Assembly (NCBI RefSeq): GCF_001746755.1
Contig: NZ_MCGG01000078.1
Coordinates: 1 to 64,000 of the forward strand
From: Magnetovibrio blakemorei
Lineage (GTDB): Bacteria > Pseudomonadota > Alphaproteobacteria > Rhodospirillales > Magnetovibrionaceae
DNA: 64,000 bases
Reading direction: 5' to 3'
Shown piece by piece: positions 19,109 through 27,078 of this stretch. The notes under the pieces were generated by a model. It searched no databases, was not told the DNA's origin, and saw only the letters and a program-made list of their open reading frames with translations. Position 1 is the first letter of the stretch; each line of letters opens with the position of its first letter. Made by a program: the position numbers and the translations under genes.

Positions 19109-19690
19109 ATGGACATCACCGTCAAGGGGAAACAGATGGACGTGGGCGACGCCCTGCGGACCCACACTGAAGAAACCCTTTCTACAGCCGTTAGCAAATA
19201 TTTCGACCGCGCAATTGATGCGACTGTCGTTTTTTCCAAGGTGCAGAGCGGCTTTCACGCCGACATCACCGTGCACGCAGGACGCGGTATCACCGTGCAG
19301 GGTGCCGGCGAAGCCGGTGACGCTTACCCCGCACTGGACGTTGCGCTGGAACGCATTGCGAAGCAGCTGCGCCGCTATCATCGCAAACTGGTGAACCACC
19401 ACGCGATCGCGAACAGCGAAGTCACCCAGGCACAATATTCTATTCTCGGCCAGACCGAGGAAGATGAAGTTCACGAAGAGCACCACCCTGCCATTGTTGC
19501 CGAAATGCCCCACGAAATTGCCACCATGAGCGTGAGCGATGCCGTGATGCGTCTCGATATGGGCAACTTGCCGCTGGTGATGTTCAAAAATGGCGGTCAC
19601 GGCGGTTTAAACGTCGTATACCGTCGCCAAGACGGTAATGTGGGTTGGATTGACCCGCAAACGGCCGTTGCGGGCAAAGCCGCGAGCTAA
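19109..19690 (+). CDS. hpf: ribosome hibernation promoting factor, long form
   Basis: 193 residues. The N-terminal S30AE/YfiA domain (about 1-100) binds the 30S subunit. After a linker, the C-terminal dimerisation domain (about 135-185, with DAVMRLDMGNLPLVMF) is the long-HPF type that brings two ribosomes together as 100S particles. It acts in stationary phase or starvation. The gene stands between rpoN and ptsN, as usual. Confidence 0.93.
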   Translation: MDITVKGKQMDVGDALRTHTEETLSTAVSKYFDRAIDATVVFSKVQSGFHADITVHAGRGITVQGAGEAGDAYPALDVALERIAKQLRRYHRKLVNHHAIANSEVTQAQYSILGQTEEDEVHEEHHPAIVAEMPHEIATMSVSDAVMRLDMGNLPLVMFKNGGHGGLNVVYRRQDGNVGWIDPQTAVAGKAAS

Positions 19691-19735
19691 GCAAGCAAGT
19701 GTTCGGGGGCGCACAGAGGCTTAAAGGGAACGGCG

Positions 19736-20200
19736 ATGGAAATCAGTGACCTGATCTCAGTCGAAGGTGTGGACGCGAATCTTCGCGTCACCAGCAAGAA
19801 GCAAGCGTTGCAGGAACTTTCCAAGCGCGCTGCTGAAGTGACCGGCCAGCACGAACGCGCCATCTTCGATGTGTTGATGGAACGCGAACGTCTTGGCACC
19901 ACCGGGGTCGGCAATGGTATCGCCATCCCCCATGGTAAATTGGCGTCGCTGGACCGACTGTATGGGCTGTTTGCCCGTTTGGAACAGCCGATCGATTTTC
20001 ATTCCATCGACGAACAGCCTGTGGATTTGGTTTTTCTGCTGCTGGCACCGGAAACGGCGGGGGCTGATCACTTAAAAGCCCTGGCGCGGGTTTCGCGGCT
20101 GCTGCGCGATGCAACGGTGTGCGAAAAACTGCGCGGCACGGATGACGACGAGGCGCTTTTCGTGTTGCTGACGGAATCGAGTGCTTCCCAAGCCGCTTAA
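19736..20200 (+). CDS. ptsN: nitrogen-PTS EIIA protein PtsN
   Basis: 154 residues of the EIIA mannitol/fructose fold. The phospho-accepting histidine is His66 in GIAIPHGK. In the nitrogen PTS (EINtr-NPr-EIIANtr) its phosphorylation state links carbon, nitrogen and potassium status; it has no sugar transport role. It is preceded by AAAGGGAA and lies 45 bases after hpf. A strong terminator follows. Confidence 0.93.
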   Translation: MEISDLISVEGVDANLRVTSKKQALQELSKRAAEVTGQHERAIFDVLMERERLGTTGVGNGIAIPHGKLASLDRLYGLFARLEQPIDFHSIDEQPVDLVFLLLAPETAGADHLKALARVSRLLRDATVCEKLRGTDDDEALFVLLTESSASQAA

Positions 20201-20293
20201 TGCAGTTTGATGGATGACGTTCAGCGGTTTTAAGACGCTGGATCAAAGGTTTTCGGGGGAGGTTCCCGTGTTTGCGGGAACTCCACAAAACTC

Positions 20294-20325
20294 AGGCACG
20301 TGCTTTAAGCACGTGCCTTTTTTTT
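20294..20325 (+). terminator. intrinsic terminator of the hpf-ptsN unit
   Basis: A perfect nine-base stem GGCACGTGC (20295-20303) / GCACGTGCC (20309-20317) with a TTTAA loop is followed by eight T residues. Confidence 0.9.
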
Positions 20326-20375
20326 CACTTTGTTTGACCGTTATTTTGCGTCGCCAAAAACGTCGACCATTACCA

Positions 20376-20575
20376 TCAGAGCAACTGAGCGTGTGCCGTT
20401 GCGGGGCCGCCGCCCATTTCGATGGCGATCAATTCCTTGTTCATTTTGGAAAGCGCCCCATTGCTGAAAGCAGCTTCTTCCCTGCCCAGGAAGGCTTTGT
20501 AAACTTTGGAGGCCATTTGCAAAACCTGGTATGCGCCGGCTTACGCATCGCGCTCATGTCACGCAGCTTGGACAT
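20376..20575 (-). pseudogene. frameshifted fragment resembling carboxymuconolactone decarboxylase/AhpD-like protein
   Basis: An ATG at 20575 opens a frame starting MSKLRDMSAMRK. In a second frame, from 20516 to a stop at 20376, the segment KVYKAFLGREEAAFSNGAL followed by SKMNKELIAI resembles the N-terminal helices of carboxymuconolactone decarboxylase proteins (KAFxxLxxAAxxxGALxxKxKELIAL). The protein then stops after 46 codons, before the CxxC redox motif would appear. The two frames look like one gene split by a frameshift and cut short. Both pieces are short, so chance similarity is possible. Confidence 0.4.
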
Positions 20576-20596
20576 ACATTTACCTCTGGCGTTAAC

Positions 20597-20845
20597 TTAG
20601 TGAACGCTCAGAGCTTCCAATTCGTTTTGGCGAATGGTGACGAAGGCTTCATCTCGGTTGTCGACGGTGGTGAGTTCGGTCCCATCGGCGGCAAAAATGC
20701 CGTATGCAGCTTCACCATCCACGTGGATGGATTTCACATACGCGACATTCTCCATTCCCCAAGCGGCTAAATCGAACTGAGAGGCTCGGTTCTGCTCGGA
20801 ATCAATGCCAATAGAAGCGTAGGCGTGGGTCGGATAGCGGTTCAT
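20597..20845 (-). CDS. DUF1150 family small protein
   Basis: 82 residues. The core GMENVAYVKSIHVDGEAAYG followed by IFAADG matches the DUF1150 family of small alphaproteobacterial proteins. Function is unknown. DUF1150 genes frequently sit directly downstream of a small heat shock protein gene, as here: hsp20 ends 85 bases upstream on the same strand. ATG at 20845 is chosen over an upstream in-frame start because the family begins near this point and GGAG lies upstream. Confidence 0.75.
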   Translation of the reverse strand: MNRYPTHAYASIGIDSEQNRASQFDLAAWGMENVAYVKSIHVDGEAAYGIFAADGTELTTVDNRDEAFVTIRQNELEALSVH

Positions 20846-20929
20846 TGGTCCATACTCCGTGTTGCGCCTTAGACCTTCAGTAAACGCTGTTTTTCCTAAC
20901 ACTCGGTTAAGAGTCGTTATGAGAAATGT

Positions 20930-21391
20930 TTATTGCGAGTCCACATTGATGGTTTTTGCATCATCGCCGGGCTGTCCGCTGGCGGGTTTTATCTTGATGG
21001 TGCGCACTTCCGGTTCGTGGACGGGGCGCTCAAGATCGATATGCAAAAGGCCGCTGTCGAGCGCGGCGCCCATGATTTCGATCCCCTCCGCAAGCACAAA
21101 GCTGCGTTGGAATTGGCGTTTGCCGATGCCTCTGTGAAGATAGATGCGCTCTTTGTCGTCTTCCGACGGGCGCCCGCGCACAACCAGCTGGTTGTCTTCA
21201 ACGGTGACCGCCAGATCGTCCATGGAAAACCCTGCGACGGCCAAGCTGATGCGCAGCTTGTATTCGCCAGTCTGTTCGATGTTGTAGGGGGGGTAGCCTT
21301 CGTTGGACGCCTTGGCGGCGCGGTCCAGCATCTGCTCTAAGTGATCAAAACCCAACAAGAATGGGCTGTTAAAGGCAATGCTACGCGACAT
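20930..21391 (-). CDS. small heat shock protein, Hsp20/alpha-crystallin family
   Basis: 153 residues. An N-terminal arm (MSRSIAFNSPFLLGFDHLEQ) of the IbpA type is followed by the alpha-crystallin domain (about 35-130) with YKLRISLAVAGF and the AALDSGLLHIDLER segment. These chaperones hold unfolding proteins in large oligomers during heat stress. ATG at 21391 has GGAG ten bases upstream. A heat-shock-like promoter and a structured leader lie upstream (separate entry). Confidence 0.92.
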   Translation of the reverse strand: MSRSIAFNSPFLLGFDHLEQMLDRAAKASNEGYPPYNIEQTGEYKLRISLAVAGFSMDDLAVTVEDNQLVVRGRPSEDDKERIYLHRGIGKRQFQRSFVLAEGIEIMGAALDSGLLHIDLERPVHEPEVRTIKIKPASGQPGDDAKTINVDSQ

Positions 21392-21525
21392 AGTCGGGTT
21401 CTCCTCTGCGAGCGAGTCCGGTTTGTGAATGGCTGTTCGGTCCCCGCAACGGGGCACCGCGTTCCCGGCCCAGTTGGCACCGGGAAACGCCCTGATAATG
21501 TGGGCCTGAGATGTTGACCTGTCAA
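21392..21525 (-). promoter_or_regulatory. candidate heat-shock promoter and structured leader of hsp20
   Basis: Read on the minus strand, TTGACA (21525-21520), a 15-base spacer and CCCACAT (21504-21498) resemble a sigma-32 promoter. The transcript leader of about 100 bases then holds a ten-pair hairpin (21459-21490, one bulge) and a CCCCG/CGGGG hairpin (21442-21454) before the Shine-Dalgarno site. Multi-hairpin leaders of this kind (ROSE elements) act as RNA thermometers for hsp20 genes in alphaproteobacteria; here this is only suggested by the layout. Confidence 0.4.
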
Positions 21526-21779
21526 CGTTTCCGGTTGTGAACACATTTGGCTCAGGACCTCTTCATTTGATGAAACTTGCGACCCTGCCCCATCATCTCT
21601 TCGCCTCCATACCGGCTACCTCTTGATAATCGTTCTAAAATAAAATAGACACTCATGCGAATTCTTTAAAATTCCAATTCTAGATGCCTGAAGTCCACCG
21701 TATTCAATCGCGAAGTTGGTGTTTATATGACAAAAAAAGCGCTACACTTAATATGCGCCGCGTTCATAGGGGGGATACT

Positions 21780-22604
21780 ATGAGAAACCGATCGCATCGG
21801 ATTTTGAGTTCCGTTCAGCTTCTCTGGCAGGGTCAGGCTTGGTTCGTAATCGTCTCCATTTTTACATTTACTCTGTTTGCCTTTGCCCCTTTGGACAACA
21901 CCGCCTGGGCGGAGCGAGGCGCGGAGCCACAGACGTATGTCTTGAACACCAGCACCGGTGAACCCTATGCCAATGATGCGGGCACCGGGTTTCAGGATTT
22001 GGTGGTGGCCGAAGCCTTTAAACGCATTGGCCTGAAGGGCCGCGTGGAGCGTTATGTGGCGTCTGCGCGGGCCTTGATCAACGCCAACGAAGGCATCGAC
22101 CAGGGCGTGGCGATGCGGGTTATGGGCTTGGACAAAAAATATCCCAATCTGGTCCGCGTCGATGAGCGGCTGATCGAAAATGATTTTGTCGCTTACTCAC
22201 GCGATTTGAACTTTTCCACCGACAGCTGGCAGAGTTTAGAACCTTACGTGGTGGCCCTGATCAATGGCTGGGTGATTTTTGAGCGTAACTTAAGCCCGAC
22301 ACAAAGCAAAACTGCGGTTACGGAACCCGACCAAATGTTCGCCATGTTGGCAAAAAAACGAGTTGACGTTGTGCTGTATGAACGCTGGCAGGGCTTGTAC
22401 CGGGCACGCCTTTCGGGCTTGGACGTGCGGATTCATGAACCCCCCTTGGCGTCCGTGAATATGTACATGTACGTACACCAAGACTACGCCCATCTGGCAC
22501 CCAAACTGGCGCAAGCCTTACGGGATATGAAAGCGGATGGAACATATCAAGCTATATTTGATAAGGCTCTTACGCCTTTAATGCAGAAAATGGATGGACA
22601 CTGA
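21780..22604 (+). CDS. periplasmic solute-binding protein, type 2 (SBP_bac_3-like)
   Basis: 274 residues. A signal or anchor segment lies at about 20-42 (WFVIVSIFTFTLFAFAPL). The rest has the layout of polar amino acid-type binding proteins: QTYVLNTSTGEPYANDAGTG near the start of the mature chain, then a two-lobe alpha/beta fold. No transporter genes are adjacent. The histidine kinase gene starts six bases after this stop, so the protein is probably the ligand sensor of that kinase. ATG at 21780 has a strong AGGGGGG five bases upstream; the longer frame from 21684 is rejected. Confidence 0.8.
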   Translation: MRNRSHRILSSVQLLWQGQAWFVIVSIFTFTLFAFAPLDNTAWAERGAEPQTYVLNTSTGEPYANDAGTGFQDLVVAEAFKRIGLKGRVERYVASARALINANEGIDQGVAMRVMGLDKKYPNLVRVDERLIENDFVAYSRDLNFSTDSWQSLEPYVVALINGWVIFERNLSPTQSKTAVTEPDQMFAMLAKKRVDVVLYERWQGLYRARLSGLDVRIHEPPLASVNMYMYVHQDYAHLAPKLAQALRDMKADGTYQAIFDKALTPLMQKMDGH

Positions 22605-22609
22605 GATTG

Positions 22610-25012
22610 ATGAAACGTCCATGGCACCAAAATAAAATTGCTTGGAAGCTGATTAAGGTCCTGGTTCTCTTCAGTTCGCTCATCACGTTGATAACGACGG
22701 GCGTACAGCTTTTATCGGAATACGACCGCGACCTGAGCACCATTGAAAAAAACTTTCAACTGGTGGAACGCAGCTACCTGGACAGCATCAGCGAAAACGT
22801 CTGGCAAGCTGACGTCGGGCGCTTGAATTTACAGGTCACCGGCATCGCCGAATTGCCCGATTTTCGTTACGTCGTAGTGCGTGACCAAAATGACGTTGTG
22901 TTGGCCAGTGCCGGCTTGCAAGCGCATCAGCAGTTCATTCATAAAGTCTATCCCTTAAGCTATACATTCCGCGATCAACATTTGGCCATCGGCAAGCTGG
23001 AAGTCGTTGCCAGCCTGGCTGCGGTTTATGAGCGCATTTGGGATCGGGTGGGTTTGATTTTAGTGGCCAACGCCATCAAAACGTTTTTGGTTGGATCGTT
23101 TATGTTTGGTGTTGTGTATTGGCTGTTGACCCGCCATTTGGGCGATATGGCGGCCTTTGCCCGGCGACTGGATTTCACCGCTACCCCTGAGCCTTTGACG
23201 TTGGTGCGCAAGCCCTTTAGCGGTCAGCCCGATGAGCTAGATCAGCTGGCAGAGGCGTTAAATGAGATGCAGGTGAAACTGTATAAATCTTATGACCAGT
23301 TGAACCGTTTCAACAGGGAACTTGAAAACCGCGTGCTCCAACGTACCCAGGAACTCACCATAGAAGCGGAAGAGCGCCGCTGGACGGCAGAACGTTTGGG
23401 ACAAAGCGAAGCTCGCCTGCGCGACATTGTTGACGCCGGGTCCGATTGGGTGTGGGAAATGGATTCAGATCTCCGCTTCACCTATTTAAACGGCAAAGGT
23501 TTGCCACTGGGCGAAGATAGCCGTCAAAACATTATTGGACAGCGGCGCCAAGACATCACGTCTGACGATTGTACCTCCGAAGCCTGGCGGGCGCATTTGG
23601 ACACCCTGGAAAACCATCGCGCCTTTCGCGACTTTGAATACAAGATCTTATCTGAAGAGGGAAATGAAAGGGACTTCCGCATCAGTGGCAAGCCCATTTT
23701 TGACAAGACCGGAGACTTTATAGGCTATCGGGGGGTGGGCACGGATATCACCCAAGAGCACGAAGTCGAGCGGACTATTGCCAAGGTCCAACAAGACTTA
23801 GCGGTAATGTCGTCCGCTATTCAGCAAAACCCTTCGATGATTTTCATCACCGACCGAAACGGCGACATCACGTACGTGAATGAAAAATTTACCGACGTTA
23901 CCGGGTACACCCTCAACGATGTTCTCGGGCGCAATCCGCGCCTGCTCAAATCCCCGGACACCATTGCCCAAGTTCACAATGAAATGTGGAAAAGGCTCAA
24001 TTCCGGCAAAGCATGGCGCGGAGAGTTAAAAGATGTGCGCAAGGACGGCACAACGTTTTGGGCCTATGCGACGATTGCGCCGGTAAAAAATGAGTGCGGT
24101 GAGATAACCCATTTTGTCGCCACCCATGAAGATATAACCGCTCGAAAAGCTGGGGAAATTCGGCTGCGCGAGGCCACCAAGCAAGCCAAGTTGGGCAGCC
24201 GGGCAAAGTCCGAATTGATGGCCAATATGTCCCATGAATTGCGCACCCCTTTAAACGCCATCATCGGTTTTTCAGATTCCATATTGTCCAGTGTGTTTGG
24301 TCCCTTGGGTCATGACCGTTATGAAAGTTATGTGCGAGACATCTACAACAGCGGCCACCATCTGTTGGACCTGATCAACGATATATTGGACGTATCCGCC
24401 ATCGAGGCGGGCAAAATGGAGCTGCGCCCAGAGCCCTTGGACATCATCGATCTGGTGAAGGAGAGCATGAAGCTGATTCAGCATCGCGCCGATGCTGCGG
24501 GCGTGACGGTAGACCTGCACATCGATAACGATATACCCGGCTTTCTGGGTGACGAACGGCGCATCAAACAAATTTTGCTGAACTTGCTGTCGAACGCCGT
24601 CAAATTTACCCCGGAAAGGGGTCAGGTGACGTTGCGCGTGCAGCATGGGTCTGACGGCGGGCTGTGTTTTGAGGTCGAAGACACCGGCATCGGCATGGAC
24701 AAAAAGGGCATCGAAACGGCCCTGTCGCAATTTGGCCAGGTGGACAGCACTTTGGCGCGTAAATACGAAGGCACGGGCCTGGGGCTGCCGTTGACAAAAA
24801 GCTTGGTCGAAGCGCACGGGGGGTTTTTGGAAATCCATTCCCGCCTGGGTCACGGCACAACGGTTATGGTGCAATTTCCCAGCCAGCGCTCCATCGATCT
24901 TGTGCCTCAAGCACATGAGGCACAAGTGAAATCACCGGACCAAAACGCCGGGGGGGAGCTGGCGGTTGTGTCCGGTGATCACGTGGACAAGAAAATCCCA
25001 ATCGTGCACTAG
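22610..25012 (+). CDS. transmembrane histidine kinase with two PAS domains
   Basis: 800 residues. Membrane segments at about 12-35 and 155-180 enclose a periplasmic sensor of about 120 residues (with YLDSISENVWQADVGRL). HAMP-like and coiled-coil linkers follow, then two PAS domains (about 265-385 and 400-520), HisKA with His542 in SHELRTPLN, and HATPase_c with DTGIGM and GTGLGLP boxes. There is no receiver domain. The tail after about 760 is low-complexity. ATG at 22610 is preferred over TTG at 22607. It is coupled tightly to the upstream binding-protein gene. Confidence 0.9.
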   Translation: MKRPWHQNKIAWKLIKVLVLFSSLITLITTGVQLLSEYDRDLSTIEKNFQLVERSYLDSISENVWQADVGRLNLQVTGIAELPDFRYVVVRDQNDVVLASAGLQAHQQFIHKVYPLSYTFRDQHLAIGKLEVVASLAAVYERIWDRVGLILVANAIKTFLVGSFMFGVVYWLLTRHLGDMAAFARRLDFTATPEPLTLVRKPFSGQPDELDQLAEALNEMQVKLYKSYDQLNRFNRELENRVLQRTQELTIEAEERRWTAERLGQSEARLRDIVDAGSDWVWEMDSDLRFTYLNGKGLPLGEDSRQNIIGQRRQDITSDDCTSEAWRAHLDTLENHRAFRDFEYKILSEEGNERDFRISGKPIFDKTGDFIGYRGVGTDITQEHEVERTIAKVQQDLAVMSSAIQQNPSMIFITDRNGDITYVNEKFTDVTGYTLNDVLGRNPRLLKSPDTIAQVHNEMWKRLNSGKAWRGELKDVRKDGTTFWAYATIAPVKNECGEITHFVATHEDITARKAGEIRLREATKQAKLGSRAKSELMANMSHELRTPLNAIIGFSDSILSSVFGPLGHDRYESYVRDIYNSGHHLLDLINDILDVSAIEAGKMELRPEPLDIIDLVKESMKLIQHRADAAGVTVDLHIDNDIPGFLGDERRIKQILLNLLSNAVKFTPERGQVTLRVQHGSDGGLCFEVEDTGIGMDKKGIETALSQFGQVDSTLARKYEGTGLGLPLTKSLVEAHGGFLEIHSRLGHGTTVMVQFPSQRSIDLVPQAHEAQVKSPDQNAGGELAVVSGDHVDKKIPIVH

Positions 25013-25050
25013 GCACATTCGGAACCGTCTTGCCCGAACGGGCAAGGGTG

Positions 25051-25533
25051 TTATTCAGCCGCCGAATAGTGGTGGTGCGGCTGAACCGTCTTTTTAAAAA
25101 TCTTTTTGAGCAAACGCATGTTGTTAAAAAGTACCGGCGGTAAAAACGCCACCGCGCCGACAAACAACACGATCACAGCCCCTGACGGATTGGAATTGAG
25201 CACTTGGGGGACGGTGTACGCCAAGGCACCCAGCACCGCCAAGCCCAACACCACCACGCGGGTGTTGGAACACGCCTGACAGTCCATGGACCGCTTTTTC
25301 ACGTAATGAATGGCGTAATCATCAAACGTCTCGGCCCCTAAATAAATATTGCCGGAGCTTTCACAATAGTCGCGCAGATGAATCCCTGCCTGAACGTGGG
25401 TGGATTTGACGCCGAACAGCGCATGGTTTTGCGCCTTTTTCAGTTGGGCTTGTAATTGAATAATATGCTCATCGCCCTGGGCTTCAATCAGCGTGCTGGT
25501 AGACGAGAGGGCATCGAAAGAGAGGGGAGTCAT
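25051..25533 (-). CDS. hypothetical membrane protein with two membrane segments
   Basis: 160 residues. A soluble N-terminal half (1-90) with a CESSGNIYLG and a CQAC motif precedes two hydrophobic stretches (about 94-112 and 118-138) and a basic, His-rich tail. I do not recognise the family. It is convergent with the kinase gene; a small hairpin CTTGCCCG/CGGGCAAG at 25029-25046 lies between them. Confidence 0.6.
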   Translation of the reverse strand: MTPLSFDALSSTSTLIEAQGDEHIIQLQAQLKKAQNHALFGVKSTHVQAGIHLRDYCESSGNIYLGAETFDDYAIHYVKKRSMDCQACSNTRVVVLGLAVLGALAYTVPQVLNSNPSGAVIVLFVGAVAFLPPVLFNNMRLLKKIFKKTVQPHHHYSAAE

Positions 25534-26164
25534 GGGGGAGGTCCGCTTTCATGTGCTCTGATTACAGTCGTAGCCGTTGAGCTTAAGCCTTGCCGGAAGC
25601 GTCAATTCTGAACACGTCCCAGAAACTCGCCAAAGCCGTTGCTATGTTGCAGTGCACAATACAAAACTCAAGTCTCCCTGTCTACACTTTAGTGTGGGTT
25701 TTTTTACATGCCGTATCAATAAGAATATCAGAGAGTTAGGTGAAACCCGTATCGCGGGATGCGATTATTGCCCGAAAACATCATGTCAATGACGGCCCAA
25801 AAGGGTGTGGAGCAAAGCGCGTATGGCACCGCGTGTCGTCAACCGGATGGGGACATGGCAAATTGTCAATGGCGCAGACGTTGCCGGTCCGCGCGCTTAG
25901 CGTGATCGAATAATAGCCCGACAAATGGACCGCAAAAATGTTGTGTATGTGGAATCGCGGCGCGTTCACCACATCAATTACCGCCCTGAGCGTCCACAAC
26001 CTTGGTACTGGCGCTAGGGGCATGCCGCGAAACGGAAACATAAAGCCCGACAGCAGGAGCGACGACACGCTGGCGTCCTGCGAAAATCTAGGCTATTGCT
26101 CCCCCCTTAAATCGATGCGCTCCGCGTGGAACGCACCAGACAGATCTCACCGGGGGGAAAAACC
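25534..26164. other. 630-base stretch without a convincing gene
   Basis: Open frames at 25577-25792 (plus) and 25781-26068 (minus) have no family resemblance, unusual composition and no good ribosome-binding site. The last part probably holds the promoter of the mutarotase gene. I see no RNA gene or repeat I can support. Confidence 0.4.
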
Positions 26165-27070
26165 ATGAATGCCGCAGACCTGAACACCAAATTTGCCATC
26201 GACGGACGCGTGTGTGTGGTCGAAGGCCCCGGCGGTTTGCCGATGATTGACATCACCACCGACAAGGCTCAAGCGCGCATTTCGCTTTATGCCGGTCAGG
26301 TGTTGTCGTTTAAGCCCACCGGACAGAGCACCGATCTGATGTTCTTGAGCGACACCGCTTATTATGCGCCGGGCAAGGCGATCAAAGGCGGTGCGCCCAT
26401 TTGCTGGCCGTGGTTCGGCCCGGACCCCGAGGGCAAAGGCCGCCCCGGTCACGGCTTTGTGCGCAATCGACCGTGGAACCTGTTGGCCACCGAAGAACTT
26501 TCCGACGGCCGCATCCAAGTGCACGTGGGGCTACACGACACCCAAGAGACCCGCGCCATCTGGGATCAGGCTTTTGAATTGGAGCTCTGCGTCACCATCA
26601 GTGAGACGTTGGACGTGGCTCTCATCACCCGCAACACCGGCACCACGGCGTTTGCCTTGTCCCAAGCCCTGCACACCTATTTGGCTGTCGGCGATATTGC
26701 CAAGGCTCAGGTGATTGGGTTGGACGGCACGACCTACATCGACAAAATGGACGGCGGCGTCGAAAAAGTGCAGCACGGACCTGTCAAAATCGATGGCGAA
26801 ACCGACCGTATTTACACGGGCGTCAGCGGCATGTTGCAGGTGGAAGACGCTGCCTTAAGTCGGTGCATCACCATCACGCCCCGGGGCAGCGCCAGCGCCG
26901 TGGTATGGAACCCCTGGGCTGCCACGGCGGCCTCCATGGGCGATTTGGGTGATGACGATTATAAGATCATGCTGTGCGTGGAATCCACCAACGCCGGACC
27001 CGACATCATCGACGTGGCCGCCGGTGGCGAACATAGCCTGGGCGTCACATACGCATTATCCCAGCTGTAA
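26165..27070 (+). CDS. D-hexose-6-phosphate mutarotase, aldose 1-epimerase (YeaD) family
   Basis: 301 residues of the galactose-mutarotase-like beta-sandwich. ICWPWFGPDPEGKGRPGHGF and ALHTYLAVGD are typical YeaD-type segments; the His in LHTYL is a likely catalytic residue. The enzyme interconverts alpha and beta glucose-6-phosphate, feeding glucose-6-phosphate dehydrogenase, whose gene lies convergently nine bases away. ATG at 26165 has a G-rich site upstream. Confidence 0.9.
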   Translation: MNAADLNTKFAIDGRVCVVEGPGGLPMIDITTDKAQARISLYAGQVLSFKPTGQSTDLMFLSDTAYYAPGKAIKGGAPICWPWFGPDPEGKGRPGHGFVRNRPWNLLATEELSDGRIQVHVGLHDTQETRAIWDQAFELELCVTISETLDVALITRNTGTTAFALSQALHTYLAVGDIAKAQVIGLDGTTYIDKMDGGVEKVQHGPVKIDGETDRIYTGVSGMLQVEDAALSRCITITPRGSASAVVWNPWAATAASMGDLGDDDYKIMLCVESTNAGPDIIDVAAGGEHSLGVTYALSQL

Positions 27071-27078
27071 TCGACGGT

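Noticed and set aside
25781-26068. 95-codon open frame on the minus strand
   Set aside because: Unusual composition and no ribosome-binding site; nothing supports translation.
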